This document shows, piece after piece, positions 42,537-55,405 of a stretch of DNA of 64,000 nt. The notes under the pieces were generated by a model, which saw nothing but the letters and a program-made list of their open reading frames with translations, was not told the DNA's origin and searched no databases. How positions within the stretch are numbered: position 1 is the first letter of the stretch; each line of letters opens with the position of its first letter. The stretch is from JAEULH01 sp963746275 (GTDB lineage: Bacteria > Pseudomonadota > Alphaproteobacteria > Rhodospirillales > Defluviicoccaceae): positions 1 through 64,000 of the forward strand of contig CAVVAX010000032.1 in the NCBI GenBank assembly GCA_963746275.1. Direction: 5' to 3'. Made by a program: the position numbers and the translations under genes.

Positions 42537-43313
42537 ATGGCCTACGAGAACATCATCGTCGAGACCCGCGGCGCCGTGGGCCTGATCACCTTGAACCGGC
42601 CGAAGGCGATGAACGCGCTGAACGCGGCGCTCATGGCCGAGCTTGCCGCGGCGCTGGACGGCCTTGAGGACGACGATGCGATCGGCGCCATCGTGATTAC
42701 CGGCAGCGACAAGGCCTTTGCCGCCGGCGCCGACATCAAGGAGATGAAGGACAAGTCCTTCATGGACGCCTTCCTCACCGACTTCCTCACCCGCGGCTGG
42801 GAGCGCGCCGCGTCCTGCCGCAAGCCGGTGATCGCCGCGGTCGCCGGATATGCTTTGGGCGGCGGCTGCGAACTGGCGATGATGTGCGACATCATCATCG
42901 CCGGCGACAACGCCCAGTTCGGCCAGCCGGAGATCAGCATTGGCGCCATCCCCGGCCTCGGCGGCACCCAGCGGCTGGTCCGCGCCATCGGCAAGTCCAA
43001 GGCCATGGAGATGTGCCTGACCGGGCGGATGATGAGCGCCGAGGAGGCCGAGCGCAGCGGCCTCGTCACCCGCATCGTGCCGGCGGCGGACCTTCTCGAC
43101 GATGCGCTGAAGACCGCAGAGAAGATCGCGAGAATGTCGCGGCCGCTCGCGATGATCACCAAGGAGGCGGTGAACCGGGCGTTCGAGGCGCCGCTGGCCG
43201 AGGGGCTCCGGTTCGAGCGGCGCATGTTCCACGCGATCTTCGCCACCGACGACCAGAAGGAGGGCATGGGCGCCTTCGTCGACAAGCGCAAGCCCGCGTT
43301 CAAGAACCGTTAG
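42537..43313 (+). CDS. Enoyl-CoA hydratase
   Basis: Hydrates enoyl-CoA in beta-oxidation or related CoA pathways. 258 residues. Crotonase fold with ADIKEM and the oxyanion-hole region GYALGGGCELAMMCD; both catalytic Glu present (CELAMM and FGQPEISIGAIPGLGGTQR). Typical chromosomal neighbour of mutM and rpsT in alphaproteobacteria. The ATG at 42537 has AGGGGA upstream. Confidence 0.95.
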   Translation: MAYENIIVETRGAVGLITLNRPKAMNALNAALMAELAAALDGLEDDDAIGAIVITGSDKAFAAGADIKEMKDKSFMDAFLTDFLTRGWERAASCRKPVIAAVAGYALGGGCELAMMCDIIIAGDNAQFGQPEISIGAIPGLGGTQRLVRAIGKSKAMEMCLTGRMMSAEEAERSGLVTRIVPAADLLDDALKTAEKIARMSRPLAMITKEAVNRAFEAPLAEGLRFERRMFHAIFATDDQKEGMGAFVDKRKPAFKNR

Positions 43314-43436
43314 CGGAAGCGCCTCGGTAAGCTGGACCAGCTGGGCGTTTCACGGTCTTTGCGAACCGCTGGGTCTCATGGCCAGCTCCTTGCCGTCTCC
43401 TGGCCAGCTCGTGCCCAAGCTCCTGGGCTCCGGGAG

Positions 43437-43465
43437 TTGACGCGGGCGGGCTGCGTGGATAAACA
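43437..43465 (+). promoter_or_regulatory. Possible promoter of rpsT
   Basis: TTGACG, a 17-base spacer and TAAACA, 51 bases upstream of the rpsT start. The -10 element is weak. It overlaps a near-match to a DnaA box (CGTGGATAA, 43454-43462). Confidence 0.35.
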
Positions 43466-43515
43466 GGCAGGCTTCAGCCACAAACTGCATCGCGACCACG
43501 AGGTTTAAGCGGCTC

Positions 43516-43779
43516 ATGGCCCATCACGCTTCCGCGAAAAAGAGGATCCGGCAGATCGAACGGCGCACCGAGGTGAACCGGATGCGCATGAGCCGGATCA
43601 GGACCTTCCTGCGCAAGGTCGAGGACGCCATTGCCAGCGGCGACAAGGAGCAGGCCCGCTCGGCATTTCAGGCGGCCCAGCCTGAGCTGATGCGCGGGGC
43701 CAAGCGCGGCGTGATCCACCGCAACACGGTGGCTCGGCGGCTGTCGCGGATGTCGGCGCGCATCAAGGCCATGGCCTGA
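43516..43779 (+). CDS. rpsT: 30S ribosomal protein S20
   Basis: 87 residues, Lys/Arg-rich helical protein that binds 16S rRNA. Starts AHHASAKKRIRQIERRTEV and ends SRMSARIKAMA, with the conserved helix FQAAQPELMRGAKRGVIHRN. Normal length. Located just before dnaA, as usual in alphaproteobacteria. Confidence 0.97.
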   Translation: MAHHASAKKRIRQIERRTEVNRMRMSRIRTFLRKVEDAIASGDKEQARSAFQAAQPELMRGAKRGVIHRNTVARRLSRMSARIKAMA

Positions 43780-44523
43780 GCCGACCGGACTTCCGCCGGC
43801 CGCCCGTGCCGGCGCCCTCCGCGCTCTATGTTCTCCTGCTAATGCAATCATAGGATTAGGCCCGCCGCTTCGGCTTGGGCCAGTCTCGGCGACCGGCCGC
43901 TAAGCGCTGGAACGTTCGCACTATTCTGACCGTCCGCGGCAGCGCTATCTGTCGGCTAATTCTACTACCATTGGTGGCGGCACGCGGCGGTTGTTCTCCA
44001 GATTGTCAAGGGATTTTTTTTAGTCGTTCTGCTTTCGACCACGTTGCGCCTGGCGGTTCCGTTCAGTACAGTCTCGGCCTCGCCCATAACACCATTGTGG
44101 AGAAGTCGTGCAGCACAAGTTAAGTTTGTGATTGACATGACGAAGGGCGAAATACGGGACCATAAATCTCCGTGTAAGACTTCCTGACGACTTGGCCTTT
44201 ATTGGCTTTTGCGCGGGACAGCGCCAACTATAAGAAAAACTCGACGGGACGTGATTTGTGGGGTGCGCCGCAGATGCGGGTGTTCTGGATGAGCTTGGAC
44301 GACGTGTGTGTTCGTCCAGAACAAGGCCTCGCCTCGGCGGCCGACCCGAGCATGGAAGGGGCTCGTTGCCCGGCAGGCCGCAGGCGCGGCCGGACGTGCG
44401 GCGTCAGACCTCACCGTGCGCGAGGCCGACCGGTGGGCGAGGAGCCGGTCGGTTCGCCAGCAATCATCATCCCGTCGGCCCGATGTCGGGAGGCGCACGG
44501 AAGCAGCAGCGGGATGATGACGC
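43780..44523. other. Long gene-free region between rpsT and dnaA
   Basis: 744 bases with no supported gene, more AT-rich than the surroundings between about 43950 and 44260, with a TTTTTTTT run at 44013-44021. One near-match to a DnaA box, TGTGGAGAA, is at 44096-44104. It should contain the dnaA promoter and may contribute to origin function, but there is no cluster of good DnaA boxes and no clear AT-rich unwinding element, so I do not call oriC. Confidence 0.6.
44281..44323 (+). repeat. Nested inverted repeats in the dnaA leader
   Basis: Outer arms TGTTCTGGA (44281-44289) / TCCAGAACA (44315-44323) and inner arms TGGACGA (44296-44302) / TCGTCCA (44312-44318). The two stems share bases, so they are mutually exclusive structures in the dnaA 5' leader. 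Confidence 0.6.
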
Positions 44524-45927
44524 GTGGTGGAGAACGGAACGTTCCTTGACTCCCAATGGCAGCGGGTCAGCGGCCTGCTCAGGGCGGAGATCGGCGAGGC
44601 CGCTTACCGCAGCTGGCTGAGGCCGATGGCCGTCTGCGGCGAGTGCGACGGCTTCGTCACCCTGAAGGTGCCGACGCGGTTCATGCGCGACTGGGTGGTC
44701 GCCCACTACGCGGATCGCATGCGGGCCCTGTGGGGCGGCGAGAACCCCAAGGTGCAGGGGATCAACATCGTCGTCGAGGCCGAGCGGGCGGCCGGCAACG
44801 GGCGGGAGCTTAACCTCGTCGCCAGCGCCGCCGGCGGCGCGGAGATCCGCGCCGCGGCCGTGGCCTGTGAGCAGGCGCCACGGGAGGAGCAGGATCCGCG
44901 CGACATCGGCGCGCCGCTTGACAGCCGCTTCACCTTCGAGAATTTCGTCGTCGGCAAGCCCAACGAGTTCGCCTATGCCGCGGCGAGGCGGGTCGCCGAC
45001 GCCGGCAAGGTGTCGTTCAACCCGCTGTTCCTCTACGGCGGGGTGGGCCTCGGCAAGACCCACCTGATGCACGCCATCGCCTGGCACATCCGCCGCCGTG
45101 AACCCGCGCGCAGCGTCGTCTATCTGTCCGCCGAGAAGTTCCTCTACCGCTTCATCCGCGCTCTGCGCGAGCAGAACACCGTCGACTTCAAGGCGCAGTT
45201 CCGCTCGGTGGACATGCTGATGATCGACGACGTCCAGTTCATCAGCGGCAAGGACTCGACCCAGGAGGAGTTTTTCCACACCTTCAACACCCTGGTCGAC
45301 CAGGGGCGGCAGATCGTGCTGTCCGCCGACAAGTCGCCCTCCGACCTGGAAGGGATGCAAGAGCGGCTGAAGTCGAGGCTGAGCTGCGGCCTGGTCGCCG
45401 ACATCCACGCCACCACCTACGAGCTCCGGCTCGGCATCCTCGAGGCCAAGGCCGAGCGCCTTGGCGTCGAGATCCCGCGCAAGGTGATGGAGTTTCTCGC
45501 CCACCGCATCTCCTCCAACGTCCGCGAGCTGGAGGGCGCGCTCAATCGGGTGGTCGCGCACGCGCAACTCGTCGGCCGCGACATCTCGCTGGAGACGACC
45601 CAGGAGGTCCTCCACGATCTGCTTCGCTCCAACGACCGGCGGGTCTCCATCGAGGACATCCAGAAGCGGGTCGCCGAGCACTTCAACATCCGCATCTCGG
45701 ACATGCATTCCGCCCGCAGGGCTCGGTCCATCGCCCGGCCGAGGCAGGTTGCGATGTATCTCGCCAAACAGCTCACGACGCGGTCGTTGCCGGAGATCGG
45801 CCGCAAGTTTGGCGGCCGCGACCACACCACCGTCATGCATGCGGTCCGCAAGGTCGAGGAGCTGTGCACCCAGGACGCGGGCTTTGCCGAGGATCTGGAG
45901 CTTCTGCGGCGTATGCTGCGGGCTTGA
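44524..45927 (+). CDS. dnaA: Chromosomal replication initiator protein DnaA
   Basis: 467 residues from GTG 44524 (a second GTG follows at once). Domain I (FLDSQWQRVSGLLRAEIGE, RPMAVCGECDGFVTLKVP), then a linker, then the AAA+ domain with Walker A LYGGVGLGKTHLMHAI, Walker B MLMIDDVQFISGKDS, sensor regions and arginine finger in YELRLGILEAKAE, and the C-terminal DNA-binding domain with the DnaA signature GGRDHTTVMHAVRKVEEL. It binds DnaA boxes and opens oriC. First gene of the dnaA-dnaN-recF-gyrB block. Confidence 0.98.
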   Translation: MVENGTFLDSQWQRVSGLLRAEIGEAAYRSWLRPMAVCGECDGFVTLKVPTRFMRDWVVAHYADRMRALWGGENPKVQGINIVVEAERAAGNGRELNLVASAAGGAEIRAAAVACEQAPREEQDPRDIGAPLDSRFTFENFVVGKPNEFAYAAARRVADAGKVSFNPLFLYGGVGLGKTHLMHAIAWHIRRREPARSVVYLSAEKFLYRFIRALREQNTVDFKAQFRSVDMLMIDDVQFISGKDSTQEEFFHTFNTLVDQGRQIVLSADKSPSDLEGMQERLKSRLSCGLVADIHATTYELRLGILEAKAERLGVEIPRKVMEFLAHRISSNVRELEGALNRVVAHAQLVGRDISLETTQEVLHDLLRSNDRRVSIEDIQKRVAEHFNIRISDMHSARRARSIARPRQVAMYLAKQLTTRSLPEIGRKFGGRDHTTVMHAVRKVEELCTQDAGFAEDLELLRRMLRA

Positions 45928-46090
45928 CACCGTGCGCTGCGGCACGCCCCGCGCCGAAATGTCTGCCGCTGCCCTGACCCGGCTGCTATAGTAGGCGAGG
46001 CCGCGCGGCAACTCGCAAGTGCGCCGGGTCGGCCGCCGCGGCCACCTTTTCGGCTGCGGCAGAAGAACACTCGCTCGGATCGCAACCACG

Positions 46091-47210
46091 ATGAAACTGA
46101 CACTCGACCGTGCGGCTCTGCTCAAGGCGCTGGCGCACGTGCAAAGCGTCGTCGAGCGGCGCAACACGATTCCGATTCTGTCGAACGTCAAGCTGGAGGC
46201 GGAAACCGACGTCCTTCGGCTGACCGCGACCGATATGGATCTCGACGTCGCCGAGGCCGCCGACGCCGATGTAGCCGGCATCGGCGTGACGACGGCGCCG
46301 GCGCATACGCTTTACGAGATCGTGCGCAAGCTGCCGGACGGCGGCCAGATCGAGATCGAGGCGGCCGACGGCGGCCAGCAGATGGTCCTGCGCTGCGGCC
46401 GGTCGCGCTTCACCCTGGCCTGCCTGCCGGTCGAGGACTTCCCGGTGATGGCCGCGGGCGATCTGCCGCATGCTTTCCGCCTGTCCGCGCACGAGCTGCG
46501 CGGCCTGATCGACCGCACCCGCTTCGCCATCTCGACGGAGGAGACGCGCTACTACCTCAACGGCATCTACCTGCATGTCATCAACAAGGCCGGCGTCGAC
46601 GTTCTGCGCGCCGTGGCCACGGACGGCCATCGCCTCGCCAGCGTCGAGGTGAACCTGCCCGACGGGGCCGCAGGGCATGCCCGGCGTGATCATTCCGCGC
46701 AAGACCGTGGGCGAGCTGCGCAAGCTCGTCGACGATGGCGACGAGGACATCGAGATCGGCGTCTCGGAGAGCAAGATCCGCTTCGCCGCCGGTCGCGCGG
46801 TGCTGACGTCGAAGCTGATCGACGGCACGTTCCCCGATTACGAGCGGGTGATCCCCACCGGCAACGACAAGACCCTGGACGTCGGCTGCAAGGCGTTTTC
46901 GGCGGCGGTCGACCGGGTCTCTGCGATCTCCAGCGACCGCTCGCGGGCGGTGAAGATGGCGATGACCAACGGAACGCTGGTTCTTTCGGCCAGCAGCCCG
47001 GACAGTGGCAGCGCCACCGAGGAGCTCGAGGTGAAATACCGCGGCGATACCCTGGAAATCGGCTTCAACTCTCGCTACCTTCTTGATATAACCCAACAAA
47101 TCGAGGGCGAAGAGGCCCGCTTCTCCATCGCCGACGCCTCCTCGCCGACGATCTTGCAGGAACTGGGTGATTCCGGGGCGATCTACGTGCTGATGCCGAT
47201 GCGCGTCTGA
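46091..47210 (+). CDS. dnaN: DNA polymerase III sliding clamp, one frameshift
   Basis: Beta clamp that holds polymerase on DNA. The first part, from ATG 46091 (MKLTLDRAALLKALAHVQSV), runs to LPDGAAG; one extra G in the GGG near 46674 breaks the frame, and the rest (MPGVIIPRKTVGELRKLV, to GAIYVLMPMRV) follows in the next frame to a stop at 47210. Corrected length 372, as usual; three clamp domains are evident. The gene is essential and surrounded by intact genes, so a base error is likely. Confidence 0.95.
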
Positions 47211-47303
47211 TTGCCGGCGGGCGTACGATCGCAGGGTTGTTCAAGCTGGACGGGCTGAGTTTCGAACACGCGAAGCGAGCCGGACGTCGGGTGCCGGGTC
47301 TCC

Positions 47304-48465
47304 GTGGCGCGGCTGACGCTGAGCGCGTTTCGCTGCTATGCCTATCCGCCGGCTGGACCTGGGGCCCGAGACGGTCGTCCTCACCGGCGCCAACGGCTCC
47401 GGCAAGACGACCATTCTCGAGGCGCTGTCGCTGCTGGCTCCGGGGCGGGGCCTGCGCCGCGCCCGCCTGGACGAGTTGAAGCGCCAGGACGTAGGTGGCG
47501 GTGGCGGCGGCGAAACGCCGAACGGAGGTGGTCCGTGGGCCGTCGCGGCGCGCCTGAGGACGCCGTCCGGTGACGTCGACGTCGGCACCGGCCTTGTGGC
47601 CGCGCCGGCGGCCGCCGGTCGTGAGCGCCGGCACGTGCGCATCGACGCCCAGCCGGCGCGGGCGCAGTCGGCGCTGGCGGCGGTGCTCGGCGTCACCTGG
47701 CTCACTCCGGACATGGACCGCCTGTTCGCCGAAGGAACGGCGGCCCGGCGGCGCTTTCTCGACCGGCTGGTCTACGGCCTCGATCCCGACCACGTGCGCC
47801 GGGTGAACGCCTACGAGACGGCCATGCACGAGCGCGCCCGCCTCCTTCGCCAGGGCGCGGCGGATCCGGGGTGGCTCTCGGCCTTGGAGGAAACGATGGC
47901 CGCGCATGGGGTGGCGGTCGCAGCAGCCAGGCGCGATGTCGCCGGGCGCCTGAGCGCCGAGGCCGCCGTCGCCGGCGCCTTCCCCGGCGCCGCGCTCGAG
48001 GTCGCCGGCGCGGTCGAGGCCTGGCTTGCCGAGGACGGCTCCGCCCTCGATGTCGAAGGCCGGCTGCGCGAGGCCCTGGCGCAGGCGCGGCCAGTCGATG
48101 CCGAGGCCGGCGGCGCCAGCGTCGGCCCGCACAGGAGCGACCTGGTCGTCCGCCACGCCCGCAGCGGCCGCCCCGCGCGGGCCTGCTCCACCGGCGAGCA
48201 GAAGACGCTGCTGATCGCGCTCGTTCTCGCTGCGGCCCGGCTCCAGGAGGCCGAGCGCGGCGCCGCACCCCTGCTCCTGCTGGACGAGGTCGCGGCCCAC
48301 CTCGATGCCGGCCATCGCGCCGCGCTTTTCGCCGAGGTGGCCGCGCTTCGCGCCCAGGCATGGTACGCTGGCACCGACCGCGGTGTCTTCGCGCCGCTGG
48401 AGGGCTACGCCCAGTTCATCTCCCTTGGCCAGGGGCCGTCCGAACGCGGCATCACGTCCGGCTGA
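47304..48465 (+). CDS. recF: DNA replication and repair protein RecF, one frameshift near the start
   Basis: The start GTG at 47304 gives ARLTLSAFRCYAY; one extra C near 47347 moves the frame, and the protein continues LDLGPETVVLTGANGSGKTT (Walker A) to the stop at 48465. Further motifs: WLTPDMDRLFAEGTAARRRF, LVYGLDPDHVRRVNAYETAM, the ABC-type signature ACSTGEQKTLLIALVLAAA and Walker B LLLLDEVAAHLD. Corrected length 386. It loads RecA at gaps. Starts 93 bases after dnaN. Confidence 0.92.
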
Positions 48466-48490
48466 TCTCGACGAAGGAACAACCAGTCCG

Positions 48491-50938
<2,448 letters not shown>

Positions 50939-50976
50939 AGCCTTGGAGTTGATCCGCGGGCCGACCCGCAGGGAAA

Positions 50977-51004
50977 GTCGCTGGCCGGCGAACCGGCCAG
51001 CGAC
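50977..51004. terminator. Strong hairpin terminator between gyrB and a small minus-strand gene
   Basis: 12-bp perfect stem, GTCGCTGGCCGG / CCGGCCAGCGAC, with a CGAA loop, 38 bases after the gyrB stop and 10 bases from the stop of the small minus-strand gene. On the minus strand it is followed by TTTCCC. It should act in both directions. Confidence 0.75.
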
Positions 51005-51014
51005 AGGGCGAGGT

Positions 51015-51170
51015 TCAGTCGGTCCCGGGGAGGTATTTGATGTACATCGTCATGTTGAAGGGCTGGTCCTCGTTGGCGGGCGCCGCCGGATGGGCGTCAA
51101 ACCCGAGCGTGAGCTCTGCGCTTGGCTCGGTTTGGGAATGGTCGAAATGGTCGTCGGCTCGCGGATTCAC
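51015..51170 (-). CDS. Small unknown protein, 51 residues
   Basis: GTG start at 51170 with a good ribosome site, GGGAGG, five bases upstream; the stop lies 10 bases before the shared terminator. Sequence elements: N-terminal NPRADDHFDHSQTEPSAEL, then TLGFDAHPAAPANEDQ and a C-terminal FNMTMYIKYLPGTD with aromatic/hydrophobic character. No signal peptide. Family not recognised. Too short for most gene finders; the ribosome site and terminator placement are the main support. Confidence 0.55.
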   Translation of the reverse strand: MNPRADDHFDHSQTEPSAELTLGFDAHPAAPANEDQPFNMTMYIKYLPGTD

Positions 51171-51384
51171 GTGTGCCTCCCGAATTGGCTGTGGCGCTTA
51201 AAGGTCCAAATGACCCCCGAGGTTAATAGCGCCTATCACCCGCAGAATGTTCCAAACAAGGTTGCCGGAGCAAGCGGAAAAACGCACGATTGTTTCTTCC
51301 AGGGGCCTCGCGTTGCAATTTTGTGACATCCGGCTTCGGGTGGCGCTCCATCCTGCCGGCTTATCCGCGCGAGCCGGCGCCGCG

Positions 51385-52578
51385 ATGACCGCGCTGGCCA
51401 AGGCCGACGAAAGGCCCGGGCGGCCCGCCAGCGCCAGAGAGGTCAACACGATCGGCGATCAGGAGCGGATCGATCGGCTGCGTTTGATTCGCAGCGAGAA
51501 CGTCGGTCCCATCACCTTTCGCCGGCTGGTCCTCCGCTACCGCTCCGCCGCAGCCGCGCTCGACGCCCTGCCGAGGCTCGCCAGGCGCGGCGGCACCCGG
51601 ATGGCGCCCAGGATCTGCACGGCCGCCGAGGCCGAGGCCGAGCTCGCGGCGCTTGGCGCGATCGGCGCGCGCCTCGTCGCCCTGGACGAGGCCGACTATC
51701 CGCCGCTGCTCGCCCACGTCGACGACGCGCCGCCCCTCATAGCCATGCTCGGCGACGCGTCGATCCTGCACCGGCCGGCCGTCGCCATCGTCGGCGCCCG
51801 CAACGCCTCGCTGAACGGCCGGCGCATGGCCGCCGATCTCGCGCGCGATCTCGGCGCCGCCGGCTGCAGCGTCGTCTCCGGGCTCGCCCACGGCATCGAC
51901 GCCGCCGCCCACGCGGCGGCACTGGGGTCCGGCACCGTCGCGGTGGTCGCCGGCGGCATCGACGTGGTCTATCCGCAGGACCATCAGGATCTCTACACCG
52001 CCATTGCCGAGCGGGGCTTGATCCTGGCCGAGATGCCGCCGGGGCTGCGGCCGCAGGCCGGGCACTTCCCCAGGCGCAACCGGCTGATCTCGGGCACGTG
52101 CCGAGGCGTCGTGGTCGTGGAAGCCAGCCTGCGGTCGGGATCGCTGATCACCGCGCGCCTCGCGCTCGAGCAGGGGCGCGAGGTGTTGGCGGTGCCGGGT
52201 TCGCCGCTCGATCCCCGCGCGCGCGGCGCCAACGACCTGATCCGCCAGGGCGCGACGCTGGTCGAAAGCGCAGCCGACGTGCTGAACGCGCTCTCCCGGC
52301 CGCCCTCTCAGACCGCGGGGAGCTCGGCCGCTATCGCTCCTGTGGCCGAGGTGGACGTCGACGATGCCGAGGACGGAGCCTCGCCCGATGCGGCAGAACG
52401 GATCGCCGCGGCGCTGTCGGCCGCGCCGGTGACGGTTGACGAACTGATCCGTAGCTGCCAATTGTCGCCTCCCCTGGTGAACACCATTTTGCTCGAATGG
52501 GAATTGGCCGGCCGGATCGAGCGCCTGCCCGGGAACCGGATCGCAATGATCGCCTTCGCGAAGACCCCCAGCCGATGA
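51385..52578 (+). CDS. dprA: DNA processing protein A (DprA/Smf)
   Basis: Protects incoming single-stranded DNA and loads RecA in transformation. 397 residues from the ATG at 51385 (MTALAKADERPG). The Rossmann-fold core has AVAIVGARNASLNGRRMAAD, GCSVVSGLAHGIDAAAHAAAL, TVAVVAGGIDVVYPQDH and RNRLISGTCRGVVVVEAS, GSLITARLALEQGREVLAVPG. A C-terminal winged-helix region follows (VTVDELIRSCQLSPPLVNTIL). Its stop overlaps the topA ATG. Confidence 0.95.
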   Translation: MTALAKADERPGRPASAREVNTIGDQERIDRLRLIRSENVGPITFRRLVLRYRSAAAALDALPRLARRGGTRMAPRICTAAEAEAELAALGAIGARLVALDEADYPPLLAHVDDAPPLIAMLGDASILHRPAVAIVGARNASLNGRRMAADLARDLGAAGCSVVSGLAHGIDAAAHAAALGSGTVAVVAGGIDVVYPQDHQDLYTAIAERGLILAEMPPGLRPQAGHFPRRNRLISGTCRGVVVVEASLRSGSLITARLALEQGREVLAVPGSPLDPRARGANDLIRQGATLVESAADVLNALSRPPSQTAGSSAAIAPVAEVDVDDAEDGASPDAAERIAAALSAAPVTVDELIRSCQLSPPLVNTILLEWELAGRIERLPGNRIAMIAFAKTPSR

Positions 52579-55303
52579 ACGTCGTCATCGTCGAGTCACC
52601 GGCGAAGGCAAAAACCATCAACAAGTATCTGGGGCCGGGGTACACGGTGCTGGCCAGCTACGGCCACATCCGCGACCTGCCGGCCAAGGACGGCTCGGTG
52701 CGCCCCGAGGCCGACTTCTCCATGGACTGGGAGCTCGATCCCAAGGCCAAGGCGCGGATCAAGGACATCGCCGACGCGCTGCGCGGCGCCGAGCACCTGT
52801 ATCTTGCGACCGACCCGGATCGCGAGGGCGAGGCCATCTCCTGGCACGTCCGCGAGGTCCTCGACGGGCGCAAGGCGCTGAAGGGCATCGGCGTCAAGCG
52901 CGTCGTCTTCAACGCGATCACCAAGACGGCGATCGAGGACGCCTTCGCCCATCCCCGTGACCTGAACCGCGAGCTCGTCGACGCCTACCTGGCCCGGCGT
53001 GCCCTCGACTATCTCGTCGGCTTCACGCTGTCGCCGGTCCTCTGGCGCAAGCTTCCCGGCAGCCGCTCGGCGGGACGCGTGCAGTCGGTGGCGCTCAGGC
53101 TGATCTGCGACCGCGAGAACGAGATCGAGGACTTCCGCACCCAGGAGTACTGGAGCGTCAAGGGCGTCTTCCGCACCAGGCACGGCGAGACCGTCGAGGC
53201 GGGGCTGACCCATCTCGACGGGCGCAAGCTCGACAAGATGGCGATCGCGACGCAGGAGCGAGGCGGAGGCCGCGGTCCGCGCGGTCGAGGCCTGCGACTA
53301 TGCCGTCGACAAGGTCGAGCGCAAGCAGACCCGCCGGCACCCGGCGCCGCCGTTCATCACCTCGACGCTGCAGCAGGAAGCCTCGCGCAAGCTCGGGATG
53401 TCGGCGACGCAGACGATGCGCACGGCGCAGCGGCTCTACGAGGGCATCGCCATCGACGGCGAGACGGTCGGGCTCATCACCTACATGCGGACCGACGGCG
53501 TGCAGATGGCGGGCGAGGCCATCGCCGCCTGCCGCGACCTGATCGGCGGCGACTACGGCGAGAAGTACCTGCCGGAGAAGCCGCGGATCTACAAGACCAA
53601 GGCGAAGAACGCGCAGGAAGCCCACGAGGCCATCCGCCCGACCGATGTCCGCCGCCGGCCGGATCAGGTGGCGCGCTTTCTCGACAACGACCAGGCGCGG
53701 CTCTACGCGCTGATCTGGAAGCGGACGCTGGCGAGCCAGATGGAGTCGGCGGTCCTCGACCAGATCGCCGCCGACATCGCCTCTCCCGACCGCCAGGTCA
53801 TGCTCCGCGCCACCGGCTCGGTCATCGCCTTCGACGGCTTCCTCAAGCTCTACCGCGAGGATCGCGACGACGCCGACCGCGACGCCGAGGCCCAGGTCGA
53901 AGGCAAGGTGCTCCCCGACCTGAAGGAGGGCGATCCGCTGGAGCGGTTGAAGGTGCTGGCCGAGCAGCACTTCACCCAGCCACCGCCGCGCTACACCGAA
54001 GCGAGCCTGGTAAAGCGGCTGGAGGAGCTCGGCATCGGCCGGCCGTCGACCTATGCCAGCATTATCTCGGTGCTGCAGGACCGCAAGTACGTGCGCCTGG
54101 AGAGCAAGCGGTTCGTGCCCGAGGACCGCGGCCGGCTGGTTACGGCGTTCCTGACCAGCTTCTTCGAGCGCTACTTCGACTACGGCTTCACTGCCGCGAT
54201 GGAGGAGAAGCTCGACGACGTCTCCGGCGGGCGGATCGACTGGCGGGCGGTCCTCAGCGACTTCTGGCGTGATTTCAGCGCCAGCGTCGAGGAGACCAAG
54301 GACCTGCGGGTCAAGGAGGTGCTGGATGCGCTGGACCAGATCCTCGGCCCCCACTTCTTCCGCGACGCCGGCGACGGCCGCGACCCGCGCCGCTGCCCCG
54401 CCTGCGCCGACGGCCGGTTGAACCTGAAGCTCGGCAAGTTCGGCGCCTTCATCGGCTGCTCCAACTACCCCGACTGCCGCCACACCCGGCCGCTGATCCC
54501 GATCCGCGGCGACGAGAGCGACGCGGTCAAGGAGATCGAGGGCCAGGGGCGTGAGCTCGGGCGCGACTCCGGCGAGCGGCCAGCCGGTCGTCGTCAAGCG
54601 CGGCCCGTACGGCTACTACATCCAGCTCGGCCAGGCCGGCAATGGCGGCGAGAAGCCGAAGCGGATCACCGTTCCGCGCGGCATGGACCCGGAAAGCCTC
54701 GATCTGGATACGGCGGTCGCGCTGCTGGGCCTGCCGCGGACGGTGGGTCCCCACCCCGAGACCGGGGAGGCGATCACCGCCGGCATCGGCCGCTTCGGCC
54801 CCTACATCCGGATGGGCGACCTCTACGTCTCGCTCAGGGGCGACGACGACGTCCTGTCCGTCGGGCTCAACCGCGCCGTCGACCTCATCGCCGGCGCCGC
54901 AAAGCGGCGCACCCCCGGCAAGACCATCGGCGAGCACCCCGAGGACGGCAAGCCGATCGTGCTCAAGGCCGGCCGTTATGGGCCGTACCTGGAGCACAAC
55001 AAGCTTCGCGCCACCCTGCCCAAGGACGTCGATGCCGACGCGGTGAGCATCGAGCAGGCGGTGGCCGTGCTGGCGGCAAAGGCTGGGGCCTCCGGCAAGG
55101 CCACGGGCGCAGCCAAGGCCAAGCCCGGCAAACCGAAGGCTGCGGCGAAGCCGGCCGCCGGGCGAGGCGCGGCGAGCACCAAGACTGCGCCCGGGGCGAA
55201 GGCCGGGGTGGCTAAGGCGACCAGGCGAAGTGCTGCTGCATCCCCGTCCGCTGGCCGAAAGGCGACGGGCCGCGGGGCTGCCCGGCGCGATCCGTCCGCC
55301 TGA
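52575..55303 (+). CDS. topA: DNA topoisomerase I, two frameshifts
   Basis: Relaxes negative supercoils. The ATG at 52575 overlaps the dprA stop. Toprim: MNVVIVESPAKAKTINKYLG and LATDPDREGEAISWHVREV. After an extra base near 53255 the second frame carries HPAPPFITSTLQQEASRKLG and the active-site Tyr in GLITYMRTDGVQMAGEA, and a zinc finger with CPAC and CSNYPDC. A second extra base near 54569 moves to a third frame with ASGQPVVVKRGPYG, then KPIVLKAGRYGPYLEHN and a Lys/Ala-rich tail. Corrected length 908. Essential gene, so base errors are likely. Confidence 0.93.
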
Positions 55304-55405
55304 AGCGCGGGCCGGACTTCGTTTGCCGCTCGCGGCGGCGGGGCCTATGTGTAGCCTGTCGCGCGGGCCGCTCCCGCACCACGCCTCAAGCAAAGCGTCG
55401 TCATC

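Noticed and set aside
41571..43232. Long antisense frame over mutM and the enoyl-CoA hydratase
   Set aside because: Mirror of two well-supported genes; composition typical of antisense frames in high-GC DNA.
43780..44523. Possible replication origin next to dnaA
   Set aside because: Only two near-matches to DnaA boxes (43454-43462 and 44096-44104), no box cluster and no clear unwinding element. In many alphaproteobacteria the origin is elsewhere.
50943..51326. 127-residue plus-strand frame between gyrB and dprA
   Set aside because: Its composition is not protein-like, it reads through the strong terminator hairpin, and it is opposite the better-supported small gene at 51015-51170.
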